64,000 nt of DNA, from assembly GCA_021776095.1 (NCBI GenBank), contig JAJFGO010000107.1:1-64000 (forward strand). The letters run 5' to 3'. Shown in pieces: positions 52,957 through 62,907 of this stretch. The notes under the pieces were generated by a model, which ran no database searches, had not been told where the DNA came from, and worked only from the letters and a program-made list of their open reading frames with translations. Made by a program: the position numbers and the translations under genes. Source of the DNA: Kiloniellaceae bacterium. Its GTDB lineage: Bacteria; Pseudomonadota; Alphaproteobacteria; Kiloniellales; J153. How positions within the stretch are numbered: the first letter of the stretch is position 1; every line of letters begins with the position of its first letter.

Positions 52957-53604
52957 ATGGCAAATCTCCAAACCGTCGTAGTCACCGGTTACGGCAGCTG
53001 GGCGATGACCGAGGCCAATCCCTCGGCTCAAATTCTGGCCGGCTTGAATGAGCGCTCCTGGGAAGACTGCAACCTGGTCACCCTAGAGGTGCCGGTGGTA
53101 ACCGATGAGCTTTATGACCGGGTTGAACAGGCGCTTCTGACCCACAAGCCGATGGTGTGGATGAGCATCGGCGTGGCACCCGGATCACCGGCTATCCGGG
53201 CCGAAATGACCGGCACTAACTGGCGACACTTCGACGTACCGGATAACGCCGGCGCCCGCCTGTCGGGTGTGCCCGTGGTGGATCAGGGACCGGCGGCCTA
53301 CAACGCCAACTTCCCCAATCACGAGATTGTTGCGGCTCTGAAGGCGGCGGGAATACCCGCCACAGTGTCGTATACGGCCAGCACCCACATGTGCAATCAG
53401 ATGCTCTACACCTCGAGCCATCTGATCGAGCGCCACAGCCTACGGACCCGTTGCGGTTTCCTCCACGTTCCCTTGACGCCAGAGCATGTCGCCCGGCAGT
53501 CGCCGCCCGAGGAACTGCAGGCGTCCATGGGGCTGGAAATGATGACCGAGGCGGCGGCCATTGCACTCAAACAAGCGATTCTGGTCATGAAAGCGGCCGC
53601 GTAG
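52957..53604 (+). CDS. pcp: Pyroglutamyl-peptidase I-type cysteine peptidase (C15)
   Basis: 215 residues, the normal length for family C15. The catalytic triad fits: E83 in RAEMTG, C146 in [12 protein letters not shown] and H170 in [12 protein letters not shown], spaced like the family's E81, C144, H168. The N-terminal VVVTGYGSW replaces the usual VTGFGPF. It would remove N-terminal pyroglutamate from short peptides in the cytoplasm. First gene of an operon with a peptide-binding protein and dppBCDF, so the importer probably brings in the substrate. Confidence 0.9.
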   Translation: MANLQTVVVTGYGSWAMTEANPSAQILAGLNERSWEDCNLVTLEVPVVTDELYDRVEQALLTHKPMVWMSIGVAPGSPAIRAEMTGTNWRHFDVPDNAGARLSGVPVVDQGPAAYNANFPNHEIVAALKAAGIPATVSYTASTHMCNQMLYTSSHLIERHSLRTRCGFLHVPLTPEHVARQSPPEELQASMGLEMMTEAAAIALKQAILVMKAAA

Positions 53605-53696
53605 GGGTTGTCTCGCCCTGCGACGGCTCGATCCCGAATGATCGGCTTAGGGAGGCCGACCCAATAACAAGACAGACCGTTAGGGAGGACCGTTCG

Positions 53697-55289
53697 ATGT
53701 TAAAAAGAATAACTTGTCTCCTAAAGATGACACTGCCGGCTGTGGCGCTGCTCATGGTGAGCCTCGTTGCCACCACGGCAAGCGTCCGGGCGGACGGCGG
53801 CACGCTGGTCTACGGCATGCCGGCCGATCACGACATACTCGACCCACACGCGACCGGCGGTTGGGTTACTTATCACGTGACCTACCAGATGTTCGAAAGC
53901 TTCGTGAAGGAAGACCTGACCGAGGCTGACGTCATGACGCCGAAGCTTGTGCCCGGGCTCGCCACCTCATGGGACCTCTCGGCCGACGGCACCGAATACA
54001 CATTCCACCTGCGTAAGGGCGTGAAATTCCACGACGGTGAGCCGTTCAACGCCGACGCCGTGCTGTTCAACTTCTCCCGCTTTTGGGACAAGGACTCACC
54101 GAACTACTTCGAAAAGTCGGCGGCCTTTGTCGGCGCCTACACGGCCTGGATCAAGGCGGTCGACAAGATCGACGACATGACCGTCAAGATCACCTTGACC
54201 CAGCCGAACTACGAATGGCTGCGCACCGGCCTGCAAAGTTATGGCCAGCCGCTGATGATGAGCCCGGCCTCGATCAAGACGCACGGCAATGACGGTGTGG
54301 CGCTCAACCCGGTGGGAACCGGACCCTTCAAGTTCGTCGAGCGCGAGCAAGGCGTGAAGACCGTCCTCGCCCGCAACGACGACTATTGGGGCACTAAGGC
54401 CAAGCTGGAACGTGTCATCTTCCGGCCGCTCGAGGATCCTGCGACACGGGTCAACGCGCTCAGGACGGGCGAGGCCAACATGATCGGGGTGCCGCCCTGG
54501 GACGACGTGCAGGAACTGAAGGACGAAGGTTTCATCCTCACGACCAACAATAACGTACCCAACTACGTGTTCATCCACTTGAACTTCAAACACCCGATTC
54601 TCAAGAACAAGAAGGTGCGCCAGGCCATTAATATGGCGATCGACAAGGAAGGCCTGGTTAAGGAGATTTACGCGGGCACCGCGCGGGTCGAAAACGGCAT
54701 GCTTTCGCCCGGTACCTTCGCCTACGATCCCAAGGTCAAGAACTACTATCCCTACGATCCCGACAAGGCTAAGCAACTCTTGGCCGATGCCGGCTATCCA
54801 GACGGCTTCTCGGTCAATTGGGACATCTTCCAATACGGCACCGGAGAATTGGTCGAATCCTGGATCCAGCGCGACCTCAAGAAGGTTGGCATCGACGTGA
54901 AAATCCAGAAGTTCGAGTGGATCGCTTATCTGCGGCGCTGGGCCTCCGGCATGACCGAAGAGGTCGGCATGAACCACATTGGTTGGGGCATGACCTATCC
55001 CTCGTTCATTCGCATCATCGCGGCCTGCGGCTCGTTCCCGCCCAACGGCGTGAACTCCGGCTGGTATTGCAACGAAGAGGTCGACAAGTTGCTGGATCTG
55101 GCTGTCATGGAAAAGGACGAAACCAAGGCCCGGGCGATCTATCAGAAGATCAACGGCATCATGATGGAAGACGCGGCCTTCGTCCCCTTGGTGGACGACT
55201 TGCAGCCGATCTTTATCGCACCCAACGTGAAGGGGTTCGTCAACCCGCCGAACGACTGGTACGATTTCGCGACCGTCTCGGTCGAGTAG
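53697..55289 (+). CDS. Family 5 peptide-type substrate-binding protein (system B)
   Basis: 530 residues from the ATG at 53697, with AGGGAGGA upstream. A standard Sec signal peptide (hydrophobic [17 protein letters not shown]) precedes [60 protein letters not shown] and the closing SBP_bac_5 fold. It starts the transporter part of the operon that begins with pcp. The region from 53391 upstream in the same frame is shadow sequence of pcp. Confidence 0.92.
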   Translation: MLKRITCLLKMTLPAVALLMVSLVATTASVRADGGTLVYGMPADHDILDPHATGGWVTYHVTYQMFESFVKEDLTEADVMTPKLVPGLATSWDLSADGTEYTFHLRKGVKFHDGEPFNADAVLFNFSRFWDKDSPNYFEKSAAFVGAYTAWIKAVDKIDDMTVKITLTQPNYEWLRTGLQSYGQPLMMSPASIKTHGNDGVALNPVGTGPFKFVEREQGVKTVLARNDDYWGTKAKLERVIFRPLEDPATRVNALRTGEANMIGVPPWDDVQELKDEGFILTTNNNVPNYVFIHLNFKHPILKNKKVRQAINMAIDKEGLVKEIYAGTARVENGMLSPGTFAYDPKVKNYYPYDPDKAKQLLADAGYPDGFSVNWDIFQYGTGELVESWIQRDLKKVGIDVKIQKFEWIAYLRRWASGMTEEVGMNHIGWGMTYPSFIRIIAACGSFPPNGVNSGWYCNEEVDKLLDLAVMEKDETKARAIYQKINGIMMEDAAFVPLVDDLQPIFIAPNVKGFVNPPNDWYDFATVSVE

Positions 55290-55305
55290 TCGCCGCATAA
55301 CTCTC

Positions 55306-55348
55306 AAGTACGACCGGCGTCCCGTGCCTTGGAACGCCGGTCGTACTT
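55306..55348 (+). promoter_or_regulatory. Intercistronic hairpin after the SBP gene (system B)
   Basis: Perfect 15-bp arms AAGTACGACCGGCGT and ACGCCGGTCGTACTT with a 13-nt loop, starting 17 bp after the binding-protein stop and ending 33 bp before the permease start. It is followed only by T-C-T, not a true T-run. The strongest of the five hairpins. Confidence 0.8.
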
Positions 55349-55380
55349 TCTAAGTCCGTATCCCAACCCGGGAGCCATCG

Positions 55381-56331
55381 GTGGGTAGGCAAATCATCAC
55401 CAGGCTTGCGGCGGTCATTCCGATCCTGTTCGGCGTCTCAATCTTCATTTTCATGCTGATGCATTTGGCGCCCGGGGACGTGACCGACGCGCTGCTCGGC
55501 CCCATGGCCACTGGCGACGCCAAGGAAAAGCTGCGCAAGGCCATGGGCCTGGACCGCCCCTTGGTGTTTCAATACCTGACCTGGATGGGCAACATCCTTC
55601 AGGGCGATTTCGGGGTCTCGGTCCACACCAAGCGCGCGGTCAGCGAGGTGGTGCTGCCGCGCTTTGGCAACACTGTGATTCTGGCCCTGGCCAGCCTGTT
55701 GCTCGCCCTTTCCGTCGGATTCTTCGTCGGCATGTATGCCGCCGCCAAGTCTTATTCCACCTTCGACCGGGTCAGTATGTCGCTGACCCTGATGCTCGGC
55801 AGCACCCCGCCTTATTGGCTCGCGTTGCTTCTGGTGCTCATGTTCTCTCTAAAGCTCCGTTGGTTTCCGGCCACCGGCATGACCAGCATCCTGGGCGACG
55901 GCGGGCTCATGGACATCGCCCGGCATCTGGTGCTGCCGGCAATCGCGACCGCCGCGGCACCGGCCGCCATCATTACCCGCATGGTGCGATCCACCATGCT
56001 CGAGGTGCTCAGCCAGGGTTATATCCGCGTGGCCCGCGCCAAGGGTGTGAGCCAGCGCGCGATCTTGTGGAAGCACGCACTCAGGAACGCGCTGCCGCCG
56101 ATCGCGACGATCTCCGGCCTGCAGCTCGGCTTCCTGCTTGGTGGCGCCTTGTTCACCGAGGTCATCTTTGCCTGGCCCGGGCTCGGCAACCAGCTCTACT
56201 ACTCCATCGTCGCGCGCGACGTGGTTGTCGTGCAGGCGGCGGTGCTGGTGATCGCGCTTGCCTTCGTGTTGGTCAACCTGGCGGTGGACATCCTCAACGC
56301 ATTTCTCGACCCGCGCGTGCGCAAGGTTTGA
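55381..56331 (+). CDS. Dipeptide-type ABC permease DppB (system B)
   Basis: A 316-residue permease starting with GTG at 55381, preceded by GGGAG. Landmarks are FIFMLMHLAPGDVTDALLG, GLDRPLVFQYLTWMGNILQGDFGVSV, RMVRSTMLEVLSQGYIRVARAKG and LFTEVIFAWPGLGNQLYYSIVARDVVVVQA. First gene after the hairpin in the system B operon. Confidence 0.92.
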   Translation: MGRQIITRLAAVIPILFGVSIFIFMLMHLAPGDVTDALLGPMATGDAKEKLRKAMGLDRPLVFQYLTWMGNILQGDFGVSVHTKRAVSEVVLPRFGNTVILALASLLLALSVGFFVGMYAAAKSYSTFDRVSMSLTLMLGSTPPYWLALLLVLMFSLKLRWFPATGMTSILGDGGLMDIARHLVLPAIATAAAPAAIITRMVRSTMLEVLSQGYIRVARAKGVSQRAILWKHALRNALPPIATISGLQLGFLLGGALFTEVIFAWPGLGNQLYYSIVARDVVVVQAAVLVIALAFVLVNLAVDILNAFLDPRVRKV

Positions 56332-56341
56332 GCGAAGCACA

Positions 56342-57247
56342 ATGGCGAGCGAGAAAAATGGCACCTTGAGAACCGCCCCGGCCGGCCAGGGGACCAATAC
56401 GCACAGCCGGACCTATCTGGCCTGGTTAGCTTTCGCCGAAGACAAAGCGGCCTTGTTTTCACTGGTGTTCCTGCTGATCGTCGCACTGATGGCGGCCTTC
56501 GCACCCTACGTCAGTCCCCACGACCCCTATGAGGCCGTCAACTCCCTGCGCAACGCCCCGCCGGGCAGTGGAGACTTCCTACTCGGCGCCGACAGCAACG
56601 GCCGGGACATTCTCACGCGATTGATTTATGGCGGCCGCATTTCGCTGGTGGTCGGCTTCGCGCCGACCTTCCTGGCCATGGTGATCAGCCTGGTCCTTGG
56701 CCTGACCGCAGGTTATTTCGGCGGTTGGATTGACCAGGCCATCATGCGCACGCTCGATGTGCTCTTCGCTTTCCCGTTGGTACTGCTCGCGATCGCCATC
56801 GCAGGCATGTTGAATCCCGGCGTCGACACCGAGATTGTCGCCATCACAGTGGTGCTGGTGCCCTATATCTCACGCATCGTGCGCACTTCGACCATCTCCG
56901 TGACGGCCCAACCCTATATCGAGGCTGCACGCGCCGGGGGAGCCGGGCAGTGGGCGATTGTGTCGCGTTACGTCCTGCCCAACATGATCTCGCCGGTCAT
57001 CGTCTACACCACAACCCTGGTCGGCCTGATGATCGTGGTTGCCTCGGGCCTGTCATTCCTGGGCCTGGGTGTGCAGGCGCCCGCGGCGGACTGGGGTTCC
57101 ATGGTCAGCGAGGGCCGCGTGGTGTTGCGCAAGGCGCCCCACGTCACGGTGTTTCCCGGGCTTCTGATTGTGGCCGTATCACTCGCTTTCAACTACATCG
57201 GCGATGGCCTGCGCGACGCCCTCGACCCCAAAGCGATCCGGCGTTGA
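56342..57247 (+). CDS. Dipeptide-type ABC permease DppC (system B)
   Basis: 301 residues from the ATG at 56342, 10 bp after dppB. FLLIVALMAAFAPYVSPHDPYE, FLLGADSNGRDILTRLIYGGRISLVVGF, YIEAARAGGAGQWAIVSRYVLPNMISPVIVYTTTLVGLMIVVASGLSFLGLGVQ are typical. The first 25 residues are polar, which is slightly longer than usual. Confidence 0.92.
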   Translation: MASEKNGTLRTAPAGQGTNTHSRTYLAWLAFAEDKAALFSLVFLLIVALMAAFAPYVSPHDPYEAVNSLRNAPPGSGDFLLGADSNGRDILTRLIYGGRISLVVGFAPTFLAMVISLVLGLTAGYFGGWIDQAIMRTLDVLFAFPLVLLAIAIAGMLNPGVDTEIVAITVVLVPYISRIVRTSTISVTAQPYIEAARAGGAGQWAIVSRYVLPNMISPVIVYTTTLVGLMIVVASGLSFLGLGVQAPAADWGSMVSEGRVVLRKAPHVTVFPGLLIVAVSLAFNYIGDGLRDALDPKAIRR

Positions 57248-57252
57248 GCGCC

Positions 57253-58254
57253 ATGGCAGAGCCTATTCTTCAAGTCCAGGGGCTGCGCACCCATTTCACC
57301 ACCCGCCAGGGTGTAATCAAGGCGGTCGATGGTCTGTCTTTCAACCTCGAAGCCGGAAAGACGCTTTGTATCGTCGGCGAGTCGGGCTCCGGCAAAACGG
57401 TGTCCTCCCTCTCCATCATGCGCCTCGTGGATCTGCCGGGCCGGATCGTCGAGGGGCAGATCCTGTATCGCGACACCGACCTCCTAAAGCTCGACGAGGC
57501 GGAGATGGAGAAAATTCGGGGCGATCGGATCGGCATGGTTTTTCAGGATCCCATGGCCTCGCTCAACCCGGCGTTCCGGATCGGCGATCAGATTGCCGAG
57601 GGCATACTGATCCACCAAGAGGTCGACAAGGCCGAGGCGCGCAAGCGCACTCTGGAACTCCTAGCCCAGGTCGGCATCCCCCACCCCGAGGCGCGCTACG
57701 GCGATTACCCGCATCAGTTTAGCGGCGGCATGCGCCAGCGCGTGCTGATCGCTTCGGCCATTGCCTGCCGGCCGGATATTCTGATCGCGGACGAGCCGAC
57801 CACGGCGCTCGACGTGACCATCCAAGCCCAAATCCTGAAACTTCTGAAAGAGGTCCAGCGCAACCTCAACAGCGCTATGATCCTGGTTACCCACGACCTT
57901 GGTGTGGTCGCGGCCATGGCCGACTATGTCATGGTGATGTACGCCGGCCGGATGGTTGAATACGCCGATGTCGAGACCATTTTCGCGCAGCCCCGCCACC
58001 CCTATACCCGCGGTTTGCTCGAATCCCTGATCCGCCTGGAAGATACGCGCGAGACCGAACTCGCGCCAATTCCCGGCATGCCGCCGGATCTGTCCCGGCT
58101 ACCGGCCGGTTGCAGCTTCGCGCCGCGCTGTCCGGCCGCGATTGAGACCTGCGGCGCGCGCTACCCGGCCCTGCAGGACATTTCGGGCGGTCATCAGGTT
58201 GCCTGCCATTTGGTTGCCGATCTGGCGCCTGCTGTGGACGAGACCGTCCCGTGA
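57253..58254 (+). CDS. Dipeptide-type ABC ATPase DppD (system B)
   Basis: 333 residues from the ATG at 57253. Walker [14 protein letters not shown], signature [16 protein letters not shown], Walker [14 protein letters not shown], switch VTHDLGVV, and the C-terminal [14 protein letters not shown] extension. Overlaps the following dppF by 4 bp (GTGA). Confidence 0.93.
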   Translation: MAEPILQVQGLRTHFTTRQGVIKAVDGLSFNLEAGKTLCIVGESGSGKTVSSLSIMRLVDLPGRIVEGQILYRDTDLLKLDEAEMEKIRGDRIGMVFQDPMASLNPAFRIGDQIAEGILIHQEVDKAEARKRTLELLAQVGIPHPEARYGDYPHQFSGGMRQRVLIASAIACRPDILIADEPTTALDVTIQAQILKLLKEVQRNLNSAMILVTHDLGVVAAMADYVMVMYAGRMVEYADVETIFAQPRHPYTRGLLESLIRLEDTRETELAPIPGMPPDLSRLPAGCSFAPRCPAAIETCGARYPALQDISGGHQVACHLVADLAPAVDETVP

Positions 58255-59225
58255 GCGCGCCACTGCTTCAAGTTCGCGGCTTGACCAAGCATTTCCCGGT
58301 CGAGCGGCGATCGCTATTGCGACGGCCGGAAAAGGTGCTTAAGGCGGTCGATGGGATCGGCTTCGATTTGTCGCGCGGCCAAACGCTCGGACTGGTCGGA
58401 GAGAGCGGTTGCGGCAAGTCCACGACAGCGCGCCTCATCCTGCGATTGATAGAGCCGACAGCAGGCACCGTGACTTTGGATGGGGTCGACGTGCTGAGTG
58501 CCGCGCCCGAGGCATTGCAGCGCCTGCGGCGCGAGATGCAACTGGTGTTTCAGGATCCCTTGTCCTCGCTCAACCCGCGCATGTCCGTCGGGGTCAACAT
58601 CGCCGAACCGCTGCGCTTCCACGGCATCGGCACGCGGAGCGAGCAGCGCGAGCGGGCGCGCCAGATGCTCGATATCGTTGGCCTCAAGAGCCGCGACTTT
58701 GACCGTTACCCCCATGAGTTCAGCGGCGGCCAATGCCAACGCGTGGCCATCGCCCGCGCGCTCATTCTGCAACCCAAGCTGGTAGTCTTCGACGAGCCGG
58801 TCTCCGCCCTCGATGTCTCCATTCGGGCCCAGATCCTCAAATTGCTGCTGCGGCTTCAGCAAGACTTTGGGCTGACCTATGTGTTCATTTCTCACGACCT
58901 CAGCGTCATTAAGCGAATCTGCGATTCGATCGCGGTTATGTACCTGGGCGAGATTGTGGAACTTGGCGGCAGTGAGCAGCTCTACCGGGCACCTCAACAC
59001 CCCTATACACAGGCGCTGCTAAAGGCCATCCCTGCCCCCGATCCGGCCAAGCGCTACGACGAACTCGGCGGATTGGAAGGCGATGTGCCAAGCCCGATCG
59101 ACCCGCCGCCTGGCTGCCGCTTCCACACCCGTTGTCCGCGCCGGATGGAGTCCTGCGCCTTGCGGATCCCGGATTTGCGCGATCGGGGCCATGGCCAACT
59201 GGTGGCCTGTCACCTCTACGATTGA
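58251..59225 (+). CDS. Dipeptide-type ABC ATPase DppF (system B)
   Basis: A 324-residue ATPase starting with GTG at 58251. Walker [14 protein letters not shown], signature FSGGQCQRVAIARALI, with Cys where Arg is usual in the position after Gln, Walker B LVVFDEPVSALDV, switch ISHDLSVI, and CRFHTRCPRRMESC near the C-terminus. Completes the system B transporter. Confidence 0.93.
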   Translation: MSAPLLQVRGLTKHFPVERRSLLRRPEKVLKAVDGIGFDLSRGQTLGLVGESGCGKSTTARLILRLIEPTAGTVTLDGVDVLSAAPEALQRLRREMQLVFQDPLSSLNPRMSVGVNIAEPLRFHGIGTRSEQRERARQMLDIVGLKSRDFDRYPHEFSGGQCQRVAIARALILQPKLVVFDEPVSALDVSIRAQILKLLLRLQQDFGLTYVFISHDLSVIKRICDSIAVMYLGEIVELGGSEQLYRAPQHPYTQALLKAIPAPDPAKRYDELGGLEGDVPSPIDPPPGCRFHTRCPRRMESCALRIPDLRDRGHGQLVACHLYD

Positions 59226-59248
59226 ACCATGTGAAGGGAGCGTGAAAC

Positions 59249-60697
59249 ATGCCCCGCTTCGACGAATACGCAAACCACGACGCCATGGGATTGGCCGAGT
59301 TGGTACGGCGCAAGGAGGTCAGCCCGCTTGAGTTGGTCGAGAGTGCGCTTTCGGCCGCCGAGGCCCTCAATCCACGCCTGAATGCCTTGACTGTGGTGCA
59401 GGAAGAGCGGGCCCTCGCGGCCGCTAAAGGCGATCTGCCCGCGGGGCCCTTCACCGGTGTGCCGTTCCTGCTCAAGGACCTGGTGGTTTCCGAAGCCGGA
59501 TTACCGACCAACTGCGGCAGCCGTTTCTTTGCCGGCTGGACCCGCGATTTCGATAGCGAGATTTTGCGCCGCTGGAAACGCGCCGGATTGATCGCGATCG
59601 GTAAGACCAATACGCCCGAGTTGGGCTCCAGCGGCTCGACCGAGCCGGTCGCCACCGGCGCGACCCGCAATCCCTGGAATCCGGACTACACCCCCGGCGG
59701 CTCCAGCGGGGGCTCGGCGGCGGCGGTGGCCGCCGGCATCGTACCCATGGCCCATGCCAACGACGCCGGGGGTTCAATCCGCGGGCCGGCCTCTTGCTGT
59801 GGGCTGGTTGGCCTGAAACCAACCCGCGGGCGCAACCCGCTCGGCCCCGACGCGGCCGAGCACTGGAACGGCCTGGTGGTCGAGCATGCGGTGACGCGTA
59901 GCGTCCGCGACTGCGCCGCGCTTTTGGACTGCACCGCCGGGCCCGACGTCGGCGATCCCCATCAGGCGCCGCCGACGGCCCGACCGTTTCTCGCCGAAGT
60001 CGGCGCCCAGGTCGAACCTCTACGCATCGGCGCGGCGATCGCCGGCACACGCACGGCGCGCTTCAGCCCGGAGGCCGTTGAGGCGGTAGAGAAGACCGCT
60101 AAGCAACTCGAGGCTCTCGGTCACAACGTCGAAGTTGCGGAACCAGACTACGACGTCGGGGCGCTGGGCCAGGTGTTTATGACCATCTTCGCCGCCGCCA
60201 CCGCGCAGGCGATCGAAGACCACGCCGAGGCGACCGGGCAGACGCCTTCGACCAAGAACCTTGAGCGCAACAACCTCTGGCTACTGGAACGGGGCAAGGC
60301 TTTAACGGCGATCGATCTTGAGCGCGCCCTTTCGGGGCTGAACATGGCAACCCGCGACTTCGCTCGTTTCTTCGTCGACCACGACGTTTGGCTAACGCCG
60401 ACCATGGCGACCCCACCCCCGCCGCTCGGACATCTTTATGCCGACGTGGACGATGTGGATTTGTTTTTCGAGCGGCTGTGGGCCTTCAATCCGCTGAATT
60501 CGATCTACAATGCCTCGGGTCAGCCGGCCATCAGTCTGCCGCTGCACATGAGCGCGGATGGCCTGCCGATCGGCGTCATGCTGGGCACCCGCTTCGGCGG
60601 TGAGGCTTTGCTACTCCGACTGTCCGCACAACTTGAGGGCGCCATGCCTTGGGCGGACCGCCACCCGCCGATCGGCCTATGGGACGCCAATGCCTAA
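59249..60697 (+). CDS. Amidase (amidase-signature family)
   Basis: A 482-residue serine hydrolase. The Ser-cisSer-Lys triad is visible: K76 in FLLKDLVV, S152 in [13 protein letters not shown] and S176 in [12 protein letters not shown], spaced like the family. It would hydrolyse an amide in the cytoplasm; substrates range widely (aliphatic and aryl amides, peptide amides). Last gene of the pcp-SBP-dppBCDF run, 24 bp after dppF, so it likely acts on an imported compound. Confidence 0.9.
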   Translation: MPRFDEYANHDAMGLAELVRRKEVSPLELVESALSAAEALNPRLNALTVVQEERALAAAKGDLPAGPFTGVPFLLKDLVVSEAGLPTNCGSRFFAGWTRDFDSEILRRWKRAGLIAIGKTNTPELGSSGSTEPVATGATRNPWNPDYTPGGSSGGSAAAVAAGIVPMAHANDAGGSIRGPASCCGLVGLKPTRGRNPLGPDAAEHWNGLVVEHAVTRSVRDCAALLDCTAGPDVGDPHQAPPTARPFLAEVGAQVEPLRIGAAIAGTRTARFSPEAVEAVEKTAKQLEALGHNVEVAEPDYDVGALGQVFMTIFAAATAQAIEDHAEATGQTPSTKNLERNNLWLLERGKALTAIDLERALSGLNMATRDFARFFVDHDVWLTPTMATPPPPLGHLYADVDDVDLFFERLWAFNPLNSIYNASGQPAISLPLHMSADGLPIGVMLGTRFGGEALLLRLSAQLEGAMPWADRHPPIGLWDANA

Positions 60698-60710
60698 GAA
60701 CGGCATCGCG

Positions 60711-61283
60711 TTAGAAAGTCGGCGGACTATTGACCCAAAGGATGCGGGCCTGAACCGCGCCGGGGTTGCGGTAGGCATGGGGCAACTCCGAGCGGAAGAA
60801 GAACGAATCGCCGACTTTCAACTGATAGGTGGTAGTCCCGACCGTCAGCTCGAATTCTCCCTCCAAGACGTAGCCGACCTCCTCGCCAACGTGGTTGATC
60901 TCGCCGCCGTTGGTTGCCCCTGGGCTGACCACGTGGATGTTGGCCTCCAGGGATTGCCCTTCGGAATAGGGCGTCATGCGCTCAAGCCGGATGGAGTCCG
61001 GGCAATCCGTGGCGTCAATGACAATCACCGGCCGCTCACCGTCACGGTAGAGCGTGACGTGTGTGCCTGCGGGGTCGGCGAACAGCGAGGCGATCGAGGT
61101 GTCGAGCACGGTGACAATGCGATGCAAGATGCGCAACGACGGGGTCGCCTTGTCGCACTCGATCTTCGACAACAGGCTCTCGGAACATCCGACGTCGCTC
61201 GCAACATCCTTCAGCCGCATACGCTTCAGCTTTCTGGCGTGGCGCAGCTTTATGCCCAGCTCCTTGAATTCAATTCCCCTCAT
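60711..61283 (-). CDS. XRE-family regulator with cupin domain (second copy)
   Basis: A 190-residue regulator with a helix-turn-helix at about 9-62 (LGIKLRHARKLKRMRLKDVASDVGCSESLLSKIECDKATPSLRIL) and a C-terminal cupin (NHVGEEVGYVLEGEFELTVGTTTYQLKVGDSFFFRSELPHAYRN). Same layout as the copy at 33998 but diverged. It is transcribed away from the Liv system 3 binding protein and is convergent with the amidase, so it probably regulates the neighbouring import genes. Confidence 0.9.
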   Translation of the reverse strand: MRGIEFKELGIKLRHARKLKRMRLKDVASDVGCSESLLSKIECDKATPSLRILHRIVTVLDTSIASLFADPAGTHVTLYRDGERPVIVIDATDCPDSIRLERMTPYSEGQSLEANIHVVSPGATNGGEINHVGEEVGYVLEGEFELTVGTTTYQLKVGDSFFFRSELPHAYRNPGAVQARILWVNSPPTF

Positions 61284-61652
61284 AACGCTCTACGTTCTCC
61301 CAGAATAGGTCGTGCCGCCGAGTATCCCGGCATACGGGTATTTGCCGATTCTTCCACCTTTCAAACTCTACGCAAGGCCCTATTCATGTGGATTTCATGT
61401 AATTCAAGTCACTTGACATATCATCATATCGTTGAAAAAGTAAACAGCATCAAGTCGCCACCGCGAAGAGTGGCTATTCGGGGAAGGCCAGAAACCTGTG
61501 AAAAACAAGGGCAATTATGGCAATCGGGGGTCGCGGACGATCACCGTCAAAAGAGATTGCCGGCGCCGTTTCGGCGGCAAATAAACGCGGGAATTTTCCT
61601 GGCGCCGAGGCTCGGCGCGTTAACTTGATCCACTAAAATGGAGGGAGGCCCC
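61284..61652. other. Divergent intergenic region XRE-cupin 2 / SBP system 3
   Basis: About 370 bp without a gene. The part from 61380 to 61450 is AT-rich and carries the operator candidate listed separately. A short direct repeat TTCATGT occurs at about 61384 and 61395. GAGGGAGG lies just ahead of the SBP ATG. Nothing else recognised. Confidence 0.4.
61404..61418. promoter_or_regulatory. Operator candidate TCAAG-TCA-CTTGA overlapping a -35-like TTGACA
   Basis: A perfect inverted repeat of 5-bp arms (61404-61408 and 61412-61416) overlaps a consensus -35 TTGACA (61413-61418) in the plus direction. No good -10 was found at the expected distance. The position between divergent genes fits a binding site for the second XRE-cupin regulator. 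Confidence 0.35.
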
Positions 61653-62819
61653 ATGACAAAGACACGTACTGGTAGCTGGGCGGGCGCGCTTGCCGTCGCC
61701 GCAGTTCTCGGATTCGGTGGCGGCGCTTTGGCCGCCGAGACCATCAAGATTGGCATTCCAGTCGGCTTGAGCGGTGCCAACAGCGTGGTCGCACCATCGG
61801 TGGTTCAGGCCGCCGAGCTTGCGGCCGCGGAGATCAACAAGGCCGGCGGCGTGCTCGGCCGTCAGCTTGAGCTAGTCGTTGCCGATGACGGCAGTGGCGC
61901 TCAGGGCGCGCAGAAGGCCTTCGATTCCCTGGTATTCCAAAAGAAGGTCGACGTGCTGATCTCAATGGAGACCAGCGCCGCCCGCAACGCCGGCCTGCCG
62001 ATCGTCAATCGTGGCCGCGTGCCGTTCATCTATACCTCGTTCTACGAGGGCCGCTCCTGCAGTCCCTGGCTCTATGTCAATGCTTGGGTACCGGAACAAC
62101 AGGTCGCCCCGATCGTCGATCATTTCATGGCCAAAGAGGGCGCTAAGACGTTCTTTCTGATCGGCAGTGATTATGCCTTCGGCCGCGGCATGCTTGAATT
62201 CACGGCCGACTATGTGAAGCAAAAGGGCGGCAAGGTTCTGGGCGATGAGTACCTGCCCATGGACGGCACCGATTGGACGCCGATCATCAGCAAGTTGAAG
62301 GCGTCCGGGGCCGATGCGCTGATCACCTCGACCGCCGGGGGCGCGCCGAACGTGACCCTCACCAAGCAACTGCGCGCGGCAGGCGTCGACATCCCCTACG
62401 GCAATCTCGCGGTCGACGAAGGCACGGCCCGCAACATGGGTGCCGATGCCACGGGCATCTATATCTCGGCGTCTTACATCACCGATATCCCGAGTGCGGA
62501 GAATCAGGCGTTTCTGAAGAATATGAAGGCTCACTTCGGCGACGACCTGAAAACGCCGAACGACCTTTCGGTGCCGCAGTACGAGGGCGTCTACCTCTAC
62601 AAGCTGGCGGTGGAGAAAGCCGGCACGACCGATTCCCAAGCCGTGATCGACGCGCTCGATGATGTCTCCTTCCAGGGGCCACGTGGCAAGATCCAGATGA
62701 ACAAGCAGCGTCATGCGCCGCTGACCATGTATCTGGCGCAAGTCCAGGCCGACGGGGGCATCAAATTGATCAACACCTTCAAGGACGTCGATCCGGGCGC
62801 ACAGTGCCCTAACCTGTAA
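61653..62819 (+). CDS. Liv-type periplasmic substrate-binding protein (system 3)
   Basis: About 388 residues from the ATG at 61653 (an ATG at 61638 overlaps the Shine-Dalgarno). A signal peptide ends GGGALAAE, then TIKIGIPVGLSGANSVVAPSVVQAAELAAAEINKAGGVLGRQLELVVADDGSGAQGAQKAFDSLV, a type I binding protein. Further on: FFLIGSDYAFGRGMLEFTADYVKQKGGKVLGDEYLPMDGTDWTPIISKL. Substrate unknown; this subfamily includes amide- and urea-binding proteins. Confidence 0.93.
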   Translation: MTKTRTGSWAGALAVAAVLGFGGGALAAETIKIGIPVGLSGANSVVAPSVVQAAELAAAEINKAGGVLGRQLELVVADDGSGAQGAQKAFDSLVFQKKVDVLISMETSAARNAGLPIVNRGRVPFIYTSFYEGRSCSPWLYVNAWVPEQQVAPIVDHFMAKEGAKTFFLIGSDYAFGRGMLEFTADYVKQKGGKVLGDEYLPMDGTDWTPIISKLKASGADALITSTAGGAPNVTLTKQLRAAGVDIPYGNLAVDEGTARNMGADATGIYISASYITDIPSAENQAFLKNMKAHFGDDLKTPNDLSVPQYEGVYLYKLAVEKAGTTDSQAVIDALDDVSFQGPRGKIQMNKQRHAPLTMYLAQVQADGGIKLINTFKDVDPGAQCPNL

Positions 62820-62831
62820 ACCACATCTGCA

Positions 62832-62873
62832 TTCGGCCGGTCTCGTCGTCGTAAGTCGGCGCGACCGGCCGAA
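62832..62873 (+). promoter_or_regulatory. Intercistronic hairpin after the SBP gene (system 3)
   Basis: Perfect 11-bp arms TTCGGCCGGTC and GACCGGCCGAA with a 20-nt loop, 12 bp past the binding-protein stop and 34 bp before livH. No T-run follows. Confidence 0.7.
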
Positions 62874-62907
62874 CCTTTCGCGCCGAACCAACAGGGGACC
62901 TGGGGTC

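Noticed and set aside
53391-53696. Upstream extension of the system B binding protein
   Set aside because: That part of the frame overlaps pcp in another frame and is not protein-like; the ATG at 53697 has a good Shine-Dalgarno and signal peptide.
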